The notes under the pieces were generated by a model, which was not told the DNA's origin, made no database searches, and saw nothing but the letters and a program-made list of their open reading frames with translations. A DNA stretch of 31,451 nt from CAZSXS01 sp964611385 (GTDB lineage: Bacteria > Bacillota > Clostridia > Lachnospirales > CAYPQA01): assembly GCA_964611385.1 (NCBI GenBank), contig CAZSXS010000041.1, positions 1 to 31,451 of the forward strand, written 5' to 3'. Every line of letters starts with the position of its first letter. Position 1 is the stretch's first letter. The position numbers were made by a program, and so were the translations under genes. Shown here piece by piece: positions 17,324-25,422 of the stretch.

Positions 17324-17377
17324 AGTCAGTGCCATCGTTTAGACTCGGTTAGACCCACATAAATGCTTTTTATTTTG

Positions 17378-17406
17378 TTGACAACAATATCAGTAAGTGC
17401 TATCAT
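17378..17406 (+). promoter_or_regulatory. Promoter of asd-dapA
   Basis: A consensus TTGACA (17378-17383) and TATCAT (17401-17406) lie 17 bases apart. The predicted leader of about 118 bases contains a possible stem GGCCTT/AAGGTC (about 17460-17490) but matches no riboswitch I know. Confidence 0.65.
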
Positions 17407-17530
17407 ATTGCAAATTTTTAGATACGCGCAGGCGGGCACTTAAAGCGCAAGATTCAAGGGCCTTTCAGCTTTTTCGAAGGTCGGGTGCTGTCTCGGATAC
17501 TGTCTGTGCATACAGGAGGATGGTTTTATA

Positions 17531-18517
17531 ATGAAGAAGCCTAATTTAGCTATCGTTGGTGCAACTGGTATGGTCGGCAGAACTTTTTTAAAGGTGTTAG
17601 AGGAGAAAAACTTCCCCTTTGAGAATTTTTATATTTTTGCGTCAAAACGCTCTGCTGGAAGTAAAATGACTTTTATGGGTAAGGAGTATCTTGTAGAGGA
17701 GCTTACAGAGACTTCTTTTGACCGTGGCATAGACATTGCTCTGTTCTCCGCAGGCGGGGATACCAGCTTACACTTTGCCCCCATAGCCGCAAAAGCCGGT
17801 TGTGTGGTTGTGGACAACAGTTCAGCTTGGAGAATGGATGAAAATGTTCCTTTAGTGGTTCCAGAGGTCAACCCCGAAGACATACAATGGAATAAGGGCA
17901 TCATTGCAAACCCCAACTGCTCTACCATTCAGGCCGTAGTGGCCTTAAAGCCCCTTCACGAAAAGTACAAAATCAAAAGAATCGTATACTCTACCTATCA
18001 GGCCGTATCCGGTGCGGGTAATGCGGGCTATACCGATTTAGAAGAAGGTATCAAAGGCAGTGCGCCCCAAAAATTCCCCCATCCCATCGCTTTCAACTGC
18101 ATTCCCCACATTGATTCCTTCCTAGATAACGGATACACCAAAGAAGAAATGAAAATGGTAAACGAAACCAGAAAAATCCTTCACGCACCCGATCTGAAGA
18201 TCACTGCAACAACAGTCAGAGTCCCTGTTTATTATGGACATAGTGAAAGCATCAATGTAGAATTTGAACATACCTATGATTTAGACGAGCTAATTCAGCT
18301 GCTTGAAAAAGCCCCCGGCATCGTCGTTCAGAACGACAGCAAAAACAATCAATATCCTATGCCCATTCATGCCGCCGGAACGGACTCCACCTATGTGGGC
18401 CGTATCCGCCGAGACGAAAGCGTTGCAAACGGACTCAATTTATGGGTAGTCGCCGACAATATCCGTAAAGGTGCGGCTTCTAATGCAGTACAAATTGCAG
18501 AGTTGTTAATTCAATAG
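17531..18517 (+). CDS. asd: Aspartate-semialdehyde dehydrogenase
   Basis: This 328-residue enzyme converts aspartyl-4-phosphate to aspartate semialdehyde with NADPH, the branch point to lysine/diaminopimelate, threonine and methionine. The dinucleotide motif GATGMVG is at residues 10-16 and the active-site cysteine C130 sits in ANPNCSTIQ. The later HSESINVEF segment carries the conserved His. Length is normal. AGGAGG eleven bases before the ATG supports the start. dapA follows 41 bases on in the same direction, and no terminator lies between, so the two form an operon feeding cell-wall diaminopimelate and lysine. Confidence 0.96.
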   Translation: MKKPNLAIVGATGMVGRTFLKVLEEKNFPFENFYIFASKRSAGSKMTFMGKEYLVEELTETSFDRGIDIALFSAGGDTSLHFAPIAAKAGCVVVDNSSAWRMDENVPLVVPEVNPEDIQWNKGIIANPNCSTIQAVVALKPLHEKYKIKRIVYSTYQAVSGAGNAGYTDLEEGIKGSAPQKFPHPIAFNCIPHIDSFLDNGYTKEEMKMVNETRKILHAPDLKITATTVRVPVYYGHSESINVEFEHTYDLDELIQLLEKAPGIVVQNDSKNNQYPMPIHAAGTDSTYVGRIRRDESVANGLNLWVVADNIRKGAASNAVQIAELLIQ

Positions 18518-18558
18518 GTCGAAACTAGGCCATTCACAAATTTGAGGGAGGATTTTTT

Positions 18559-19434
18559 ATGTTTACTGGTTCCGGTGTTGCCATTGTAACCCCTTTTAAT
18601 CCAGACGGAAGCGTAAATTTTGACTGTTACAGAAGGCTGATTGAGTTTCAGATCGAAAACGGAACAAACGCAATTCTTGCCTGCGGAACAACAGGCGAGG
18701 CTTCAACCTTAACGGATGAAGAGCAATTGGAAGTAATACGATTTACAGCTGAGGTAGTGAACAAGCGTATTCCCGTCATTGCCGGAGCTGGAAGTAATCA
18801 CACCCAGCACGGTATTGAGCTTTGTATAGGGTCTCAAAAGGCTGGAGCAGATGCCTGTCTTTTGGTGACTCCGTACTACAACAAGACCACCCAAAGAGGC
18901 TTGGTCCAATACTATACGGATCTGGCTAGTTCCATTGACATTCCAGTTATTTTATACAATGTTCCTTCGCGTACCGGCTTGAACATTACACCCCAAACGG
19001 TTTATGAGCTTTCTAAGGTAAAGAATATTATTGGTATCAAAGAAGCCAGTGACAATATCGTTCAGATTGCCGAAATCGCACAGCTTTGCCAGGACGACTT
19101 CGTGATCTACTCTGGAAATGACAACCAAATCCTGCCGATTCTGGCCTTGGGCGGCAAGGGTGTAATCTCTGTACTGGCAAACATTGCCCCACGGCAAACC
19201 GCCGATATTGTAAAAAAGTATCTTGAAGGTGACACCACTGGTGCCCTGAAGCTTCAACTGGATTTCCTGCCTCTGATGTTGGCTCTCTTCTGTGAAGTAA
19301 ACCCTGTTCCCATCAAGGCGGCCATGAATCTAATGGGCTTTGATGTGGGTGGTTATCGGAAACCTTTGATTGAAATGGAAAAGAGTAATCTCGAGAAGAT
19401 TCGAGTGGAAATGAAGAAGTTGAATTTGATTTGA
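18559..19434 (+). CDS. dapA: 4-Hydroxy-tetrahydrodipicolinate synthase
   Basis: This 291-residue TIM-barrel aldolase condenses aspartate semialdehyde with pyruvate, the first committed step to diaminopimelate. The catalytic residues are in their classical places: T44/T45 in GTTGEAS, Y133 in ILYNVPSRTG, R138 in the same motif and the Schiff-base lysine K161 in GIKEAS. The TPYYNKTTQ loop with Y107 is also present. GAGGGAGG seven bases before the ATG sets the start. It directly uses the product of the upstream asd gene, and a terminator follows. Confidence 0.97.
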   Translation: MFTGSGVAIVTPFNPDGSVNFDCYRRLIEFQIENGTNAILACGTTGEASTLTDEEQLEVIRFTAEVVNKRIPVIAGAGSNHTQHGIELCIGSQKAGADACLLVTPYYNKTTQRGLVQYYTDLASSIDIPVILYNVPSRTGLNITPQTVYELSKVKNIIGIKEASDNIVQIAEIAQLCQDDFVIYSGNDNQILPILALGGKGVISVLANIAPRQTADIVKKYLEGDTTGALKLQLDFLPLMLALFCEVNPVPIKAAMNLMGFDVGGYRKPLIEMEKSNLEKIRVEMKKLNLI

Positions 19435-19498
19435 TTTAACTTGATTTTGATTTTTATTTTTGACTTGATTTTATTTTTTAGGATTGAATAAATAGTAA

Positions 19499-19559
19499 CA
19501 GAGCGTTGTGCTTTGGTGAGTTGGTCAAACTCATTGGAAGCAAACGCTCTTTTTTTTAT
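19499..19559 (+). terminator. Terminator after dapA
   Basis: AGAGCGTT pairs with AACGCTCT around an inner TGAGTT/AACTCA hairpin, followed by a T8 tract. The 60 bases between dapA and this site are low-complexity T-rich sequence. Beyond it, 19560-19831 is AT-rich and shows no recognised element except two AATAACCAC repeats. Confidence 0.88.
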
Positions 19560-19831
19560 TCCGCTTCGGTGTCTCTACTCAATAGGGTATGGTACAAGGT
19601 AAGATCAAAGGTGATATAGCAATGCTGTATGATTTTTTGTATCAACTTCCGAATAACCACTTGATAACAAAGGTAAAATATGGTATCGTTTTGCAAAGGT
19701 ATTTTGGAAAAAATAACCACCTACTATTTTTCACAACAGCATAACCCAGTGCTTGTTTTTGCTATTTAATTATTAAGCGCAGCTTATTTTTATTCCAAAT
19801 GCCTAAATAAAATATAGAGGAGAGATTTTTA

Positions 19832-21364
19832 ATGAAAAGGAAAAAAAATCTATGTAACCTACTCGCTGCATCTATGTTTGTCACACTCTTACAGGGCGGA
19901 ACTATTTATGCTGCTGACATTGAAGAATCAGCCTCCACAAAACACTATGTTTTAGAGTCAACCGTTGAAACGGTAGAATGGGGTGTTATCGACACAACTC
20001 GCGATCCTGTTCTTTCTGTTGATCCGGGCGACAGTGTTACAGTACGTACGCTAACGCATCAGGCCGGAAACGATTATGACAGAATGATAAAAGGCGATGC
20101 CGCAATTGAGGAGATCTACGAATGGACTTCTGACGGTAGAAATATAGACCAGAGGGGACCGGGGGCTCATATCGTAGTTGGACCCATTTTCGTCAATGGT
20201 GCTAAGCCAGGTGATGTACTTGAAATTGATATTCTCGACATGGTGCCGCGTGCTTCACTAAACCCTGAGTTTGAGGGGAAAGCCTTCGGCGCTAATGTTG
20301 CCGCCAACTGGGGTTACTTGCATAAAGACCTTCTGGATGAAAGCGGCAATCCTGTAAATTATGTAACTGTTTTCGAAATTGGTAAAGAGGTTGCACAGGC
20401 AGTTTATGGCTTTAAATGGGAAAACATTGTGGATCCTCAAGGCAAAGCACACCCGTCCCAAGACACGCAAGGCTTAATTGTAGACCACACAAATCGCGAG
20501 CTGGATTACTCCGTGTTAAGCTCTGTTCAAGTTCCGATAAGGCTTCATTCTGGTATTATAGCGACAGCGCCTAATGTAAAGGGACGCATTGATACAACCT
20601 CGCCTACAAATATCGGCGGCAATGTTGACAATCATCGGATCACCATCGGCAGCAAGTTGTACTTACCTGTAGAAGTTGAAGGCGCGTTAATCTACCTTGC
20701 TGATTCTCATGCAGCACAGGGCGACTGCGAATTAAATGGAACGGCTATTGAAACCTCCATTGACACAACCATTCAGGTAAATCTACATAAAAACAATGAA
20801 ATGCCAAACTATCTTCAAGGGCTTAATTATCCATTGATTGAGAATGAGGATAGTTATGTCGTTACAGGCTACAGTGAACCCGATTACCTGAAAGAGATGG
20901 GGCCTGAAACAAAAAAGGCTGATATTTTAGCAGTTGCAACGCAAGATAAAGCAATGAAAGATGCCTCTTTAAAAGCGCTTCAATTCATTGAAAAGAGATA
21001 CGGGCTAACGACCTTTGAATCCTATGCTGTATTATCCACTGCAGTTGATTTTGGTGTTACACAAGTGGTGGACGCAAATTTAGGCGTTCATGCCATCATT
21101 TACAAGGATTGCTTTGAAACAGAAAAACAAATGGATGTTCCTCTGTCGCAGGCTATAGTGAATCTTGGGGGCACTGTGGCTTTAGAGAACAACCTTATTT
21201 CTATTACGCTAAACAATAAAAAAGCGTTATTTTTAGCTGACCAAAAAGTAGGTAAGCTAGATAATCAAGAATTTACCTTAAGAAAAGAAATAACGGTAAG
21301 AAATGACATAGCTTATATTGATACTTTAACTTTAAATGAGTTACTAAAGGAGCTAAAAAAATAA
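19832..21364 (+). CDS. Secreted acetamidase/formamidase family protein with C-terminal copper-amine-oxidase-N-like domain
   Basis: This 510-residue protein starts with a signal peptide (MKRKKNLCNLL...YAADIEES), unusual because FmdA/AmdA enzymes are normally cytoplasmic. The middle (about residues 35-405) is an acetamidase/formamidase domain, with GDSVTVRTL, GPGAHIVVGPIFVNGAKPGDVLEIDI, the SHAAQGDCELNGTAIE segment and a mostly beta fold; these enzymes release ammonia from short amides. The last 90 residues (DVPLSQAIVNLGG... to the end) look like the copper amine oxidase N-terminal domain found on many clostridial surface proteins, probably a binding or folding module. GAGGAGA precedes the ATG. 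It is monocistronic by spacing. Substrate could be formamide, acetamide or another amide. Confidence 0.87.
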   Translation: MKRKKNLCNLLAASMFVTLLQGGTIYAADIEESASTKHYVLESTVETVEWGVIDTTRDPVLSVDPGDSVTVRTLTHQAGNDYDRMIKGDAAIEEIYEWTSDGRNIDQRGPGAHIVVGPIFVNGAKPGDVLEIDILDMVPRASLNPEFEGKAFGANVAANWGYLHKDLLDESGNPVNYVTVFEIGKEVAQAVYGFKWENIVDPQGKAHPSQDTQGLIVDHTNRELDYSVLSSVQVPIRLHSGIIATAPNVKGRIDTTSPTNIGGNVDNHRITIGSKLYLPVEVEGALIYLADSHAAQGDCELNGTAIETSIDTTIQVNLHKNNEMPNYLQGLNYPLIENEDSYVVTGYSEPDYLKEMGPETKKADILAVATQDKAMKDASLKALQFIEKRYGLTTFESYAVLSTAVDFGVTQVVDANLGVHAIIYKDCFETEKQMDVPLSQAIVNLGGTVALENNLISITLNNKKALFLADQKVGKLDNQEFTLRKEITVRNDIAYIDTLTLNELLKELKK

Positions 21365-21449
21365 ATACTCTAAATAAACAAGAGTTTCTGGTGTGTTTTC
21401 TGATGTTTTAGGTCAATTAAAGAATGGAGCCAGTTTCCCGAAAAGTATT

Positions 21450-21465
21450 TAGGTAGACCGACCTA
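21450..21465. promoter_or_regulatory. Inverted repeat touching the chemoreceptor ribosome binding site
   Basis: TAGGT-AGACCG-ACCTA ends inside the AGGAGG that serves the 21478 start. In RNA the hairpin would tuck in the first base or two of the binding site, a possible modest translation control. Confidence 0.3.
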
Positions 21466-21477
21466 GGAGGCATTTGT

Positions 21478-23748
21478 ATGAAAAAATTAATGATCAGAGG
21501 CAAGCTGACCTTTTCTGTGATTTTAATCGTTTTAATTACAACGGCAAGTATCTTGACCTTCGCTACTATTTTTATTAATCAGGCTTATAAGCGAGTATTA
21601 GATTTAACCGTTTATCAAGCAGATTTAATAACAAAGACACATGTAGAAGCGATGATAGAAAGTCTTGAGGCTAATTATAAATTATTTACAGATGGAACCA
21701 TTAGCAAGGAACAGGCTTTGCTGAATGCCGAAAATTTAGTGCGGTCTACTAGGTATAATAACGGTACAGGTTATTTTTGGGCTGACTTAGCTGATGGTGT
21801 CAATGCGGTACATATACGCCCCGAAATTGTAGGAACGAATAGATACAATAACACGGATGCTGTAGGAAACTATTTTGTTCAGGACACGATTAAGGCCGGT
21901 AATGTTAGTGGCGGAAGCTTCTTTGATTTCTATTTTCCGAAGCCCAATTCAGATGTACCACTAAAAAAAAGAGGTTATGTCATGAAGTTTGAGCCCTACG
22001 GCTGGTATGTAGGCTCGGGCAACTACGAGGAGGATAACCTTGCACTTGTTCAAAAGGAAATAGACACAAATAACAAAATCAAGTCGCAAATAGTACTGAT
22101 TTCATCTGCTATAGGTGTTGTCATTTGCTTGTTTTCCATCATTGCACTTTGGTTTGTTTCTGGGAAAATAACAAAGCCCATTATGCAAATTGAGAAGGCC
22201 GCAAAAGACTTGGCAAACGGCAATCTAAATACCAATCTGAATATCAAAAGCAACGATGAAATCGAAATACTGGCAAATGCATTTTTGACCGTTCGAGATA
22301 CAATTTTGAAGCTTACTCAAAGCGTTGTAAAATTATCCGAAGAATACATTAATGGCGATATTGATTCGAGGATAGATGAGTCTTCTTTTAAAGGCGAATA
22401 CTTCGCACTAGCAAAATCAATTAATCTGATTTACAAAAACTTTACCGATGATTTGATAACGGTTCTTACTTCATTTGCACAGTTTGGGGACGGTAATTTC
22501 GAGGCAACTTTAAAACAATTCCCTGGCAAAATGAGCATTGCAAATGTTAAATTTAATGAACTGCGCACCAATTTAAAAGCTGTTCATACAGAAGTTACAA
22601 AGTTGATCAACGGCGCTGCTAACGGTCGGTTGGACGAGCGTATAGACCTAGCGCTGTATAAGGGTGATTGGCAAAAGCTTGCACTGGGGCTGAATGACCT
22701 ATTAGAAGCTATCCATATTCCAGTTGATGAAGCCAATGCCGTGCTGCTGCAACTTGCAGAGGGCAACTTTAATGTAACCGTTAACAAAACCTATGCTGGC
22801 AGCTTTCAAACAATGATGAACTCTTTTGATAAAATGATCAGCGCCACAAGCTCGTATATTTCTGAAATTAGTGAAATATTAGGCAGCATGGCAGAAGGAG
22901 ACTTAAATAAAGGCATTACCCGGAAATATATTGGGCAGTATAATCAGATTAAAGAATCCATCAACAATATTTTATCCATCTTTAATAGTACGATTACTGA
23001 GATTAAAGCTTCAGCAAAAAATGTTCTTGACGGAGCCAATCAAATGTCTGGAACAGCGGTAAGTATGTCTGAAGGTTCTACTTCACAGGCGAATACAGTA
23101 GATGCATTACATCTTACAATTGGCGAAATCAATAAACAGACCGAAGACTACTCACAAAAAACAAAAATGGCTGACAGCTTATCTCAAAAATCAGTGACGA
23201 ATGCCAAGAAGGGCAACTTAGAGATGAAGAAGATGCTTGAATCTATGGATGACATTAAGAAAGCATCCAAGGATATTTCTCAAATCATTAAGGTGATTGA
23301 TGACATCGCATTCCAAACGAATATCTTAGCCTTAAATGCTGCGGTTGAAGCGGCAAGAGCAGGACAGTATGGTAAGGGCTTCTCTGTTGTTGCAGAAGAA
23401 GTACGTACTCTGGCTGGCAAAAGCCAAATAGCTGCTACTGAAACATCGGCTTTAATTGAGAACATTATCTTAAAAATTGAGGATGGATCAAATATTGCAT
23501 CACTCACAGCCCAATCGCTTGAAACGATTATTAGTGATGTAGGAGCGGTTTCTGAAATTATTAACTACGTGACCCAAGCAACAGATAATCAAAGCGCTAA
23601 GCTTTCTAACCTTACTTCTGATATCAGTCAGATCTCTAACATAGCGAAAACCAACTCCGCTCTGTCGCAAGGAACCGCAGCGGCAGCAGAGGAATTAAAC
23701 AGTCAATCCGAAATTCTGATGGATACCGTTTCTAAGTTTAAGGTCTAA
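21478..23748 (+). CDS. Methyl-accepting chemotaxis protein with Cache sensor
   Basis: This 756-residue receptor has a first membrane helix at residues about 12-34, an outer single Cache domain (about 40-195) with GTGYFWADLADG and the VGTNRYNN segment typical of sCache_2, and a second helix at about 204-228. A HAMP domain follows (ITKPIMQIEKAAKDLANGNLN...). Two further HAMP-like repeats with the pattern LAEGNFNV / MAEGDLNK lie between about 300 and 510, longer than usual. The C-terminal signalling coiled coil has the conserved hairpin tip DDIAFQTNILALNAAVEAARAG near residue 608. It should signal to CheA/CheW, which are not in the window. Small carboxylates are common ligands of this Cache class; the ligand here is unknown. 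AGGAGG eight bases before the ATG sets the start. Confidence 0.95.
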   Translation: MKKLMIRGKLTFSVILIVLITTASILTFATIFINQAYKRVLDLTVYQADLITKTHVEAMIESLEANYKLFTDGTISKEQALLNAENLVRSTRYNNGTGYFWADLADGVNAVHIRPEIVGTNRYNNTDAVGNYFVQDTIKAGNVSGGSFFDFYFPKPNSDVPLKKRGYVMKFEPYGWYVGSGNYEEDNLALVQKEIDTNNKIKSQIVLISSAIGVVICLFSIIALWFVSGKITKPIMQIEKAAKDLANGNLNTNLNIKSNDEIEILANAFLTVRDTILKLTQSVVKLSEEYINGDIDSRIDESSFKGEYFALAKSINLIYKNFTDDLITVLTSFAQFGDGNFEATLKQFPGKMSIANVKFNELRTNLKAVHTEVTKLINGAANGRLDERIDLALYKGDWQKLALGLNDLLEAIHIPVDEANAVLLQLAEGNFNVTVNKTYAGSFQTMMNSFDKMISATSSYISEISEILGSMAEGDLNKGITRKYIGQYNQIKESINNILSIFNSTITEIKASAKNVLDGANQMSGTAVSMSEGSTSQANTVDALHLTIGEINKQTEDYSQKTKMADSLSQKSVTNAKKGNLEMKKMLESMDDIKKASKDISQIIKVIDDIAFQTNILALNAAVEAARAGQYGKGFSVVAEEVRTLAGKSQIAATETSALIENIILKIEDGSNIASLTAQSLETIISDVGAVSEIINYVTQATDNQSAKLSNLTSDISQISNIAKTNSALSQGTAAAAEELNSQSEILMDTVSKFKV

Positions 23749-23780
23749 TGTCTAATGGATTTGATGGATTTTGATGATTG

Positions 23781-23807
23781 ATCGATATGATCGATATGAT
23801 CGATATG
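23781..23807. repeat. Tandem repeat, three copies of ATCGATATG
   Basis: Three exact 9-bp units follow one another just after the chemoreceptor stop, within a larger run of GAT-rich low-complexity sequence (23757-23815). It is likely slippage-prone spacer. Confidence 0.8.
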
Positions 23808-23831
23808 ATGGATTAGATGTGCATTTATGTG

Positions 23832-23878
23832 AAAAAGCCGGACAACAGGGCCTATGGCCCCATTGTCCGGCTTTTTTA
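23832..23878. terminator. Bidirectional terminator between convergent genes
   Basis: AAAAAGCCGGACAA..GGGGC-type arms pair over about 20 bases (GCCGGACAA / TTGTCCGGC, then GGGCC / GGCCC) with A5 before and T6 after. It serves the chemoreceptor on the plus strand and the MazG-like gene on the minus strand, whose stop codon lies in the T-run. Confidence 0.9.
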
Positions 23879-24268
23879 TGAATCAAGTTGACTATTGATT
23901 TCTTCTTGCAATTTCTCGTGAGGGTCTTCCCAACCGGAGGGTTTGATTGTCTTGCCCATTTCGTTGAAATGAGGCTTCCCATCCTCCCATAACTTTGATA
24001 GGTTGGCCTTGTGCACAATTTCAAATAACTTTTCGGGCTTTACGCCCATTTCCACCAGGGTGCCTAGAGTAAAGTAAATTAGATCGATCATAGCGTCGGA
24101 CTGCTCCACCAGGTCCTCGGCTTCTATAAATTCGTTGATTTCTTCCAGCATCCAAGCATAGCGTTTTTCCGCTCGCTCCTTTGGCATAAACTGAGGTTTA
24201 TCGGAGACCGGGTGGCCAAACTTTTCATGAAATTCCTTTACCAGCTGCCATTCGTGATGAATACTCAT
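23876..24268 (-). CDS. MazG-like / PRA-PH fold nucleotide pyrophosphohydrolase
   Basis: This 130-residue all-alpha protein has the metal-binding pattern of the MazG/phosphoribosyl-ATP pyrophosphohydrolase superfamily: MLEEINEFIEA (EExxE) followed by EQSDAMIDLIYFTLG (the ExxD motif). Such enzymes hydrolyse NTPs or nucleotide derivatives to the monophosphate and PPi. Its ATG overlaps the stop of the upstream TIM-barrel gene (ATGA) with little ribosome binding site of its own, so translation should be coupled. The link between a sugar isomerase-like enzyme and a nucleotide pyrophosphatase is not a standard operon I recognise. Confidence 0.83.
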   Translation of the reverse strand: MSIHHEWQLVKEFHEKFGHPVSDKPQFMPKERAEKRYAWMLEEINEFIEAEDLVEQSDAMIDLIYFTLGTLVEMGVKPEKLFEIVHKANLSKLWEDGKPHFNEMGKTIKPSGWEDPHEKLQEEINSQLDS

Positions 24269-25110
24269 TGCACAATACTTTCCAGGGCTCTGGCTGTATC
24301 CATAATCAAAAGATCAGGATTATGTTTGTAAGGGGGCATCAGCTCGGCGCTCAGGTAACTCTTATAGCCCACGCTCTTTAAAGCAGCATTGACCTTTGGC
24401 CAGTCCACATCACCGTTGTAAAGCACGGTGAAGCCGGTTATGTTCCCAACGGAACGAATAAAATCTTTGACATGAACCCGAACAATCCGATTACCCAGGA
24501 TTTTGATCCATTGTTCAGGATAGCCTGAGACCAAGACATTGCCGACATCGAAGTAAGATTTAACATAGTCGCTGTTAATCCTATCCAAGAAGTCCCGCAG
24601 CTCCAAGGGGCTTAAGAACATCTTGTTCCAGACGTTTTCCACGCCGATAACAACCTTCTTTTCCTCGGCATAGGGTGCCAGCTCACTGTAGGCCTCGAAA
24701 GCTCTCTCAAGTGCCACATCATAAGCAACCTCTTCATTTACAAGGCCAGGCACGGTCAAGATCGCCTCAACCCCTAAATAACTGGAAGCGTCAATCATCT
24801 TCCGAATGATGTTCTTGGCCTTTTCTCTGGTTTTTTCATCGTTACTGGTTAAAGAATTGCTCCAGAACAAGCCGGAAGAAATACTGGAAATTGGAAGGGC
24901 ATATTTTTCTGACAGCGCCTTGATGACGGCCCAGTCCTTCTCATCCATTTCCAGAGTCAAAGCATTGTCAATCGTGCGGTTTGCACTGTCCCCATGGTTT
25001 TCGTTCATGTTGATTTCGATCCCGTCGTACCCGCATTCCTTGACAAGCTTAAAGCACTCTTCCAGAGTCTTATTTTGTGGATAGCACCATGCATTAATTC
25101 CTTTTAACAT
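24265..25110 (-). CDS. Sugar phosphate isomerase/epimerase-like TIM-barrel protein
   Basis: This 281-residue protein belongs to the xylose isomerase-like/AP endonuclease 2 superfamily (IolE/IolI, hydroxypyruvate isomerase and related). Metal-ligand type residues are seen in CGYDGIEINMNENHGDS, VVIGVENVWN (Glu), KSYFDVGNV (Asp) and VRVHVKDF (His). It should be a cytoplasmic sugar or sugar-acid isomerase/epimerase. It is transcribed away from a Gfo/Idh/MocA dehydrogenase gene, a combination common in inositol, rare-sugar and polyol pathways. AGGAGG seven bases before the ATG supports the start. Substrate unknown. Confidence 0.87.
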   Translation of the reverse strand: MLKGINAWCYPQNKTLEECFKLVKECGYDGIEINMNENHGDSANRTIDNALTLEMDEKDWAVIKALSEKYALPISSISSGLFWSNSLTSNDEKTREKAKNIIRKMIDASSYLGVEAILTVPGLVNEEVAYDVALERAFEAYSELAPYAEEKKVVIGVENVWNKMFLSPLELRDFLDRINSDYVKSYFDVGNVLVSGYPEQWIKILGNRIVRVHVKDFIRSVGNITGFTVLYNGDVDWPKVNAALKSVGYKSYLSAELMPPYKHNPDLLIMDTARALESIVQ

Positions 25111-25139
25111 TTCATGACCTCCTATATTAATTTTCTTGG

Positions 25140-25167
25140 ATTATATCATATTATTTAAAATTGTAAA
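25140..25167 (-). promoter_or_regulatory. Promoter of the TIM-barrel/MazG-like operon
   Basis: On the minus strand TTTACA (25162-25167) and a perfect TATAAT (25140-25145) are 16 bases apart, about 30 bases before the start codon. Confidence 0.6.
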
Positions 25168-25197
25168 CACTCTGCCTATTGATTTTATGGATTAGTA

Positions 25198-25226
25198 TTG
25201 CTAAGTATCAGAAAATACGATATGAT
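25198..25226 (+). promoter_or_regulatory. Promoter candidate of the Gfo/Idh gene
   Basis: TTGCTA (25198-25203), 17-base spacer, TATGAT (25221-25226). It is back-to-back with the minus-strand promoter and implies a leader of about 190 bases containing repeat copy C. Confidence 0.5.
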
Positions 25227-25293
25227 ACATTCAACAATTCATTAATCACTTGATTGGTCATGGGCTTGATTCATCAAAGCTGATTAAAGAAGT

Positions 25294-25395
25294 TAAACTC
25301 AGTCTCTTAAACATTTACCAAGCTGCCATCATTTACCCGCTTAAATTCTATTGTTTTGGGTGGCGGCTTTGCAAAGCTGAACGTGACTGAGTATA
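25294..25395 (+). repeat. Dispersed ~100-bp structured repeat, copy C
   Basis: A full copy of 102 bp, beginning TAAACTCAGTC and ending GACTGAGTATA. Both conserved blocks are intact (TCTTAAACATTTACCAAG and GGCGGCTTTGCAAAGCTGA). The arms AAGCTGCC and GGCGGCTT pair with one wobble. Its right end carries TTGCAA-N17-TATACA, a promoter-like spacing, with a ribosome binding site and the Gfo/Idh start 28 bases further on. Confidence 0.87.
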
Positions 25396-25422
25396 CACTA
25401 CTATTTTAAAGGAGATGTTAGG

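Noticed and set aside
17413..17530. Lysine riboswitch or T-box ahead of asd-dapA
   Set aside because: The leader is shorter than a lysine riboswitch and lacks its conserved junction sequences; the T-box GGTGG core and terminator/antiterminator are absent.
23757..23815. CRISPR-like or origin-like repeat array
   Set aside because: Only three contiguous 9-bp units without spacers, in low-complexity sequence after a stop codon; simple slippage explains it.
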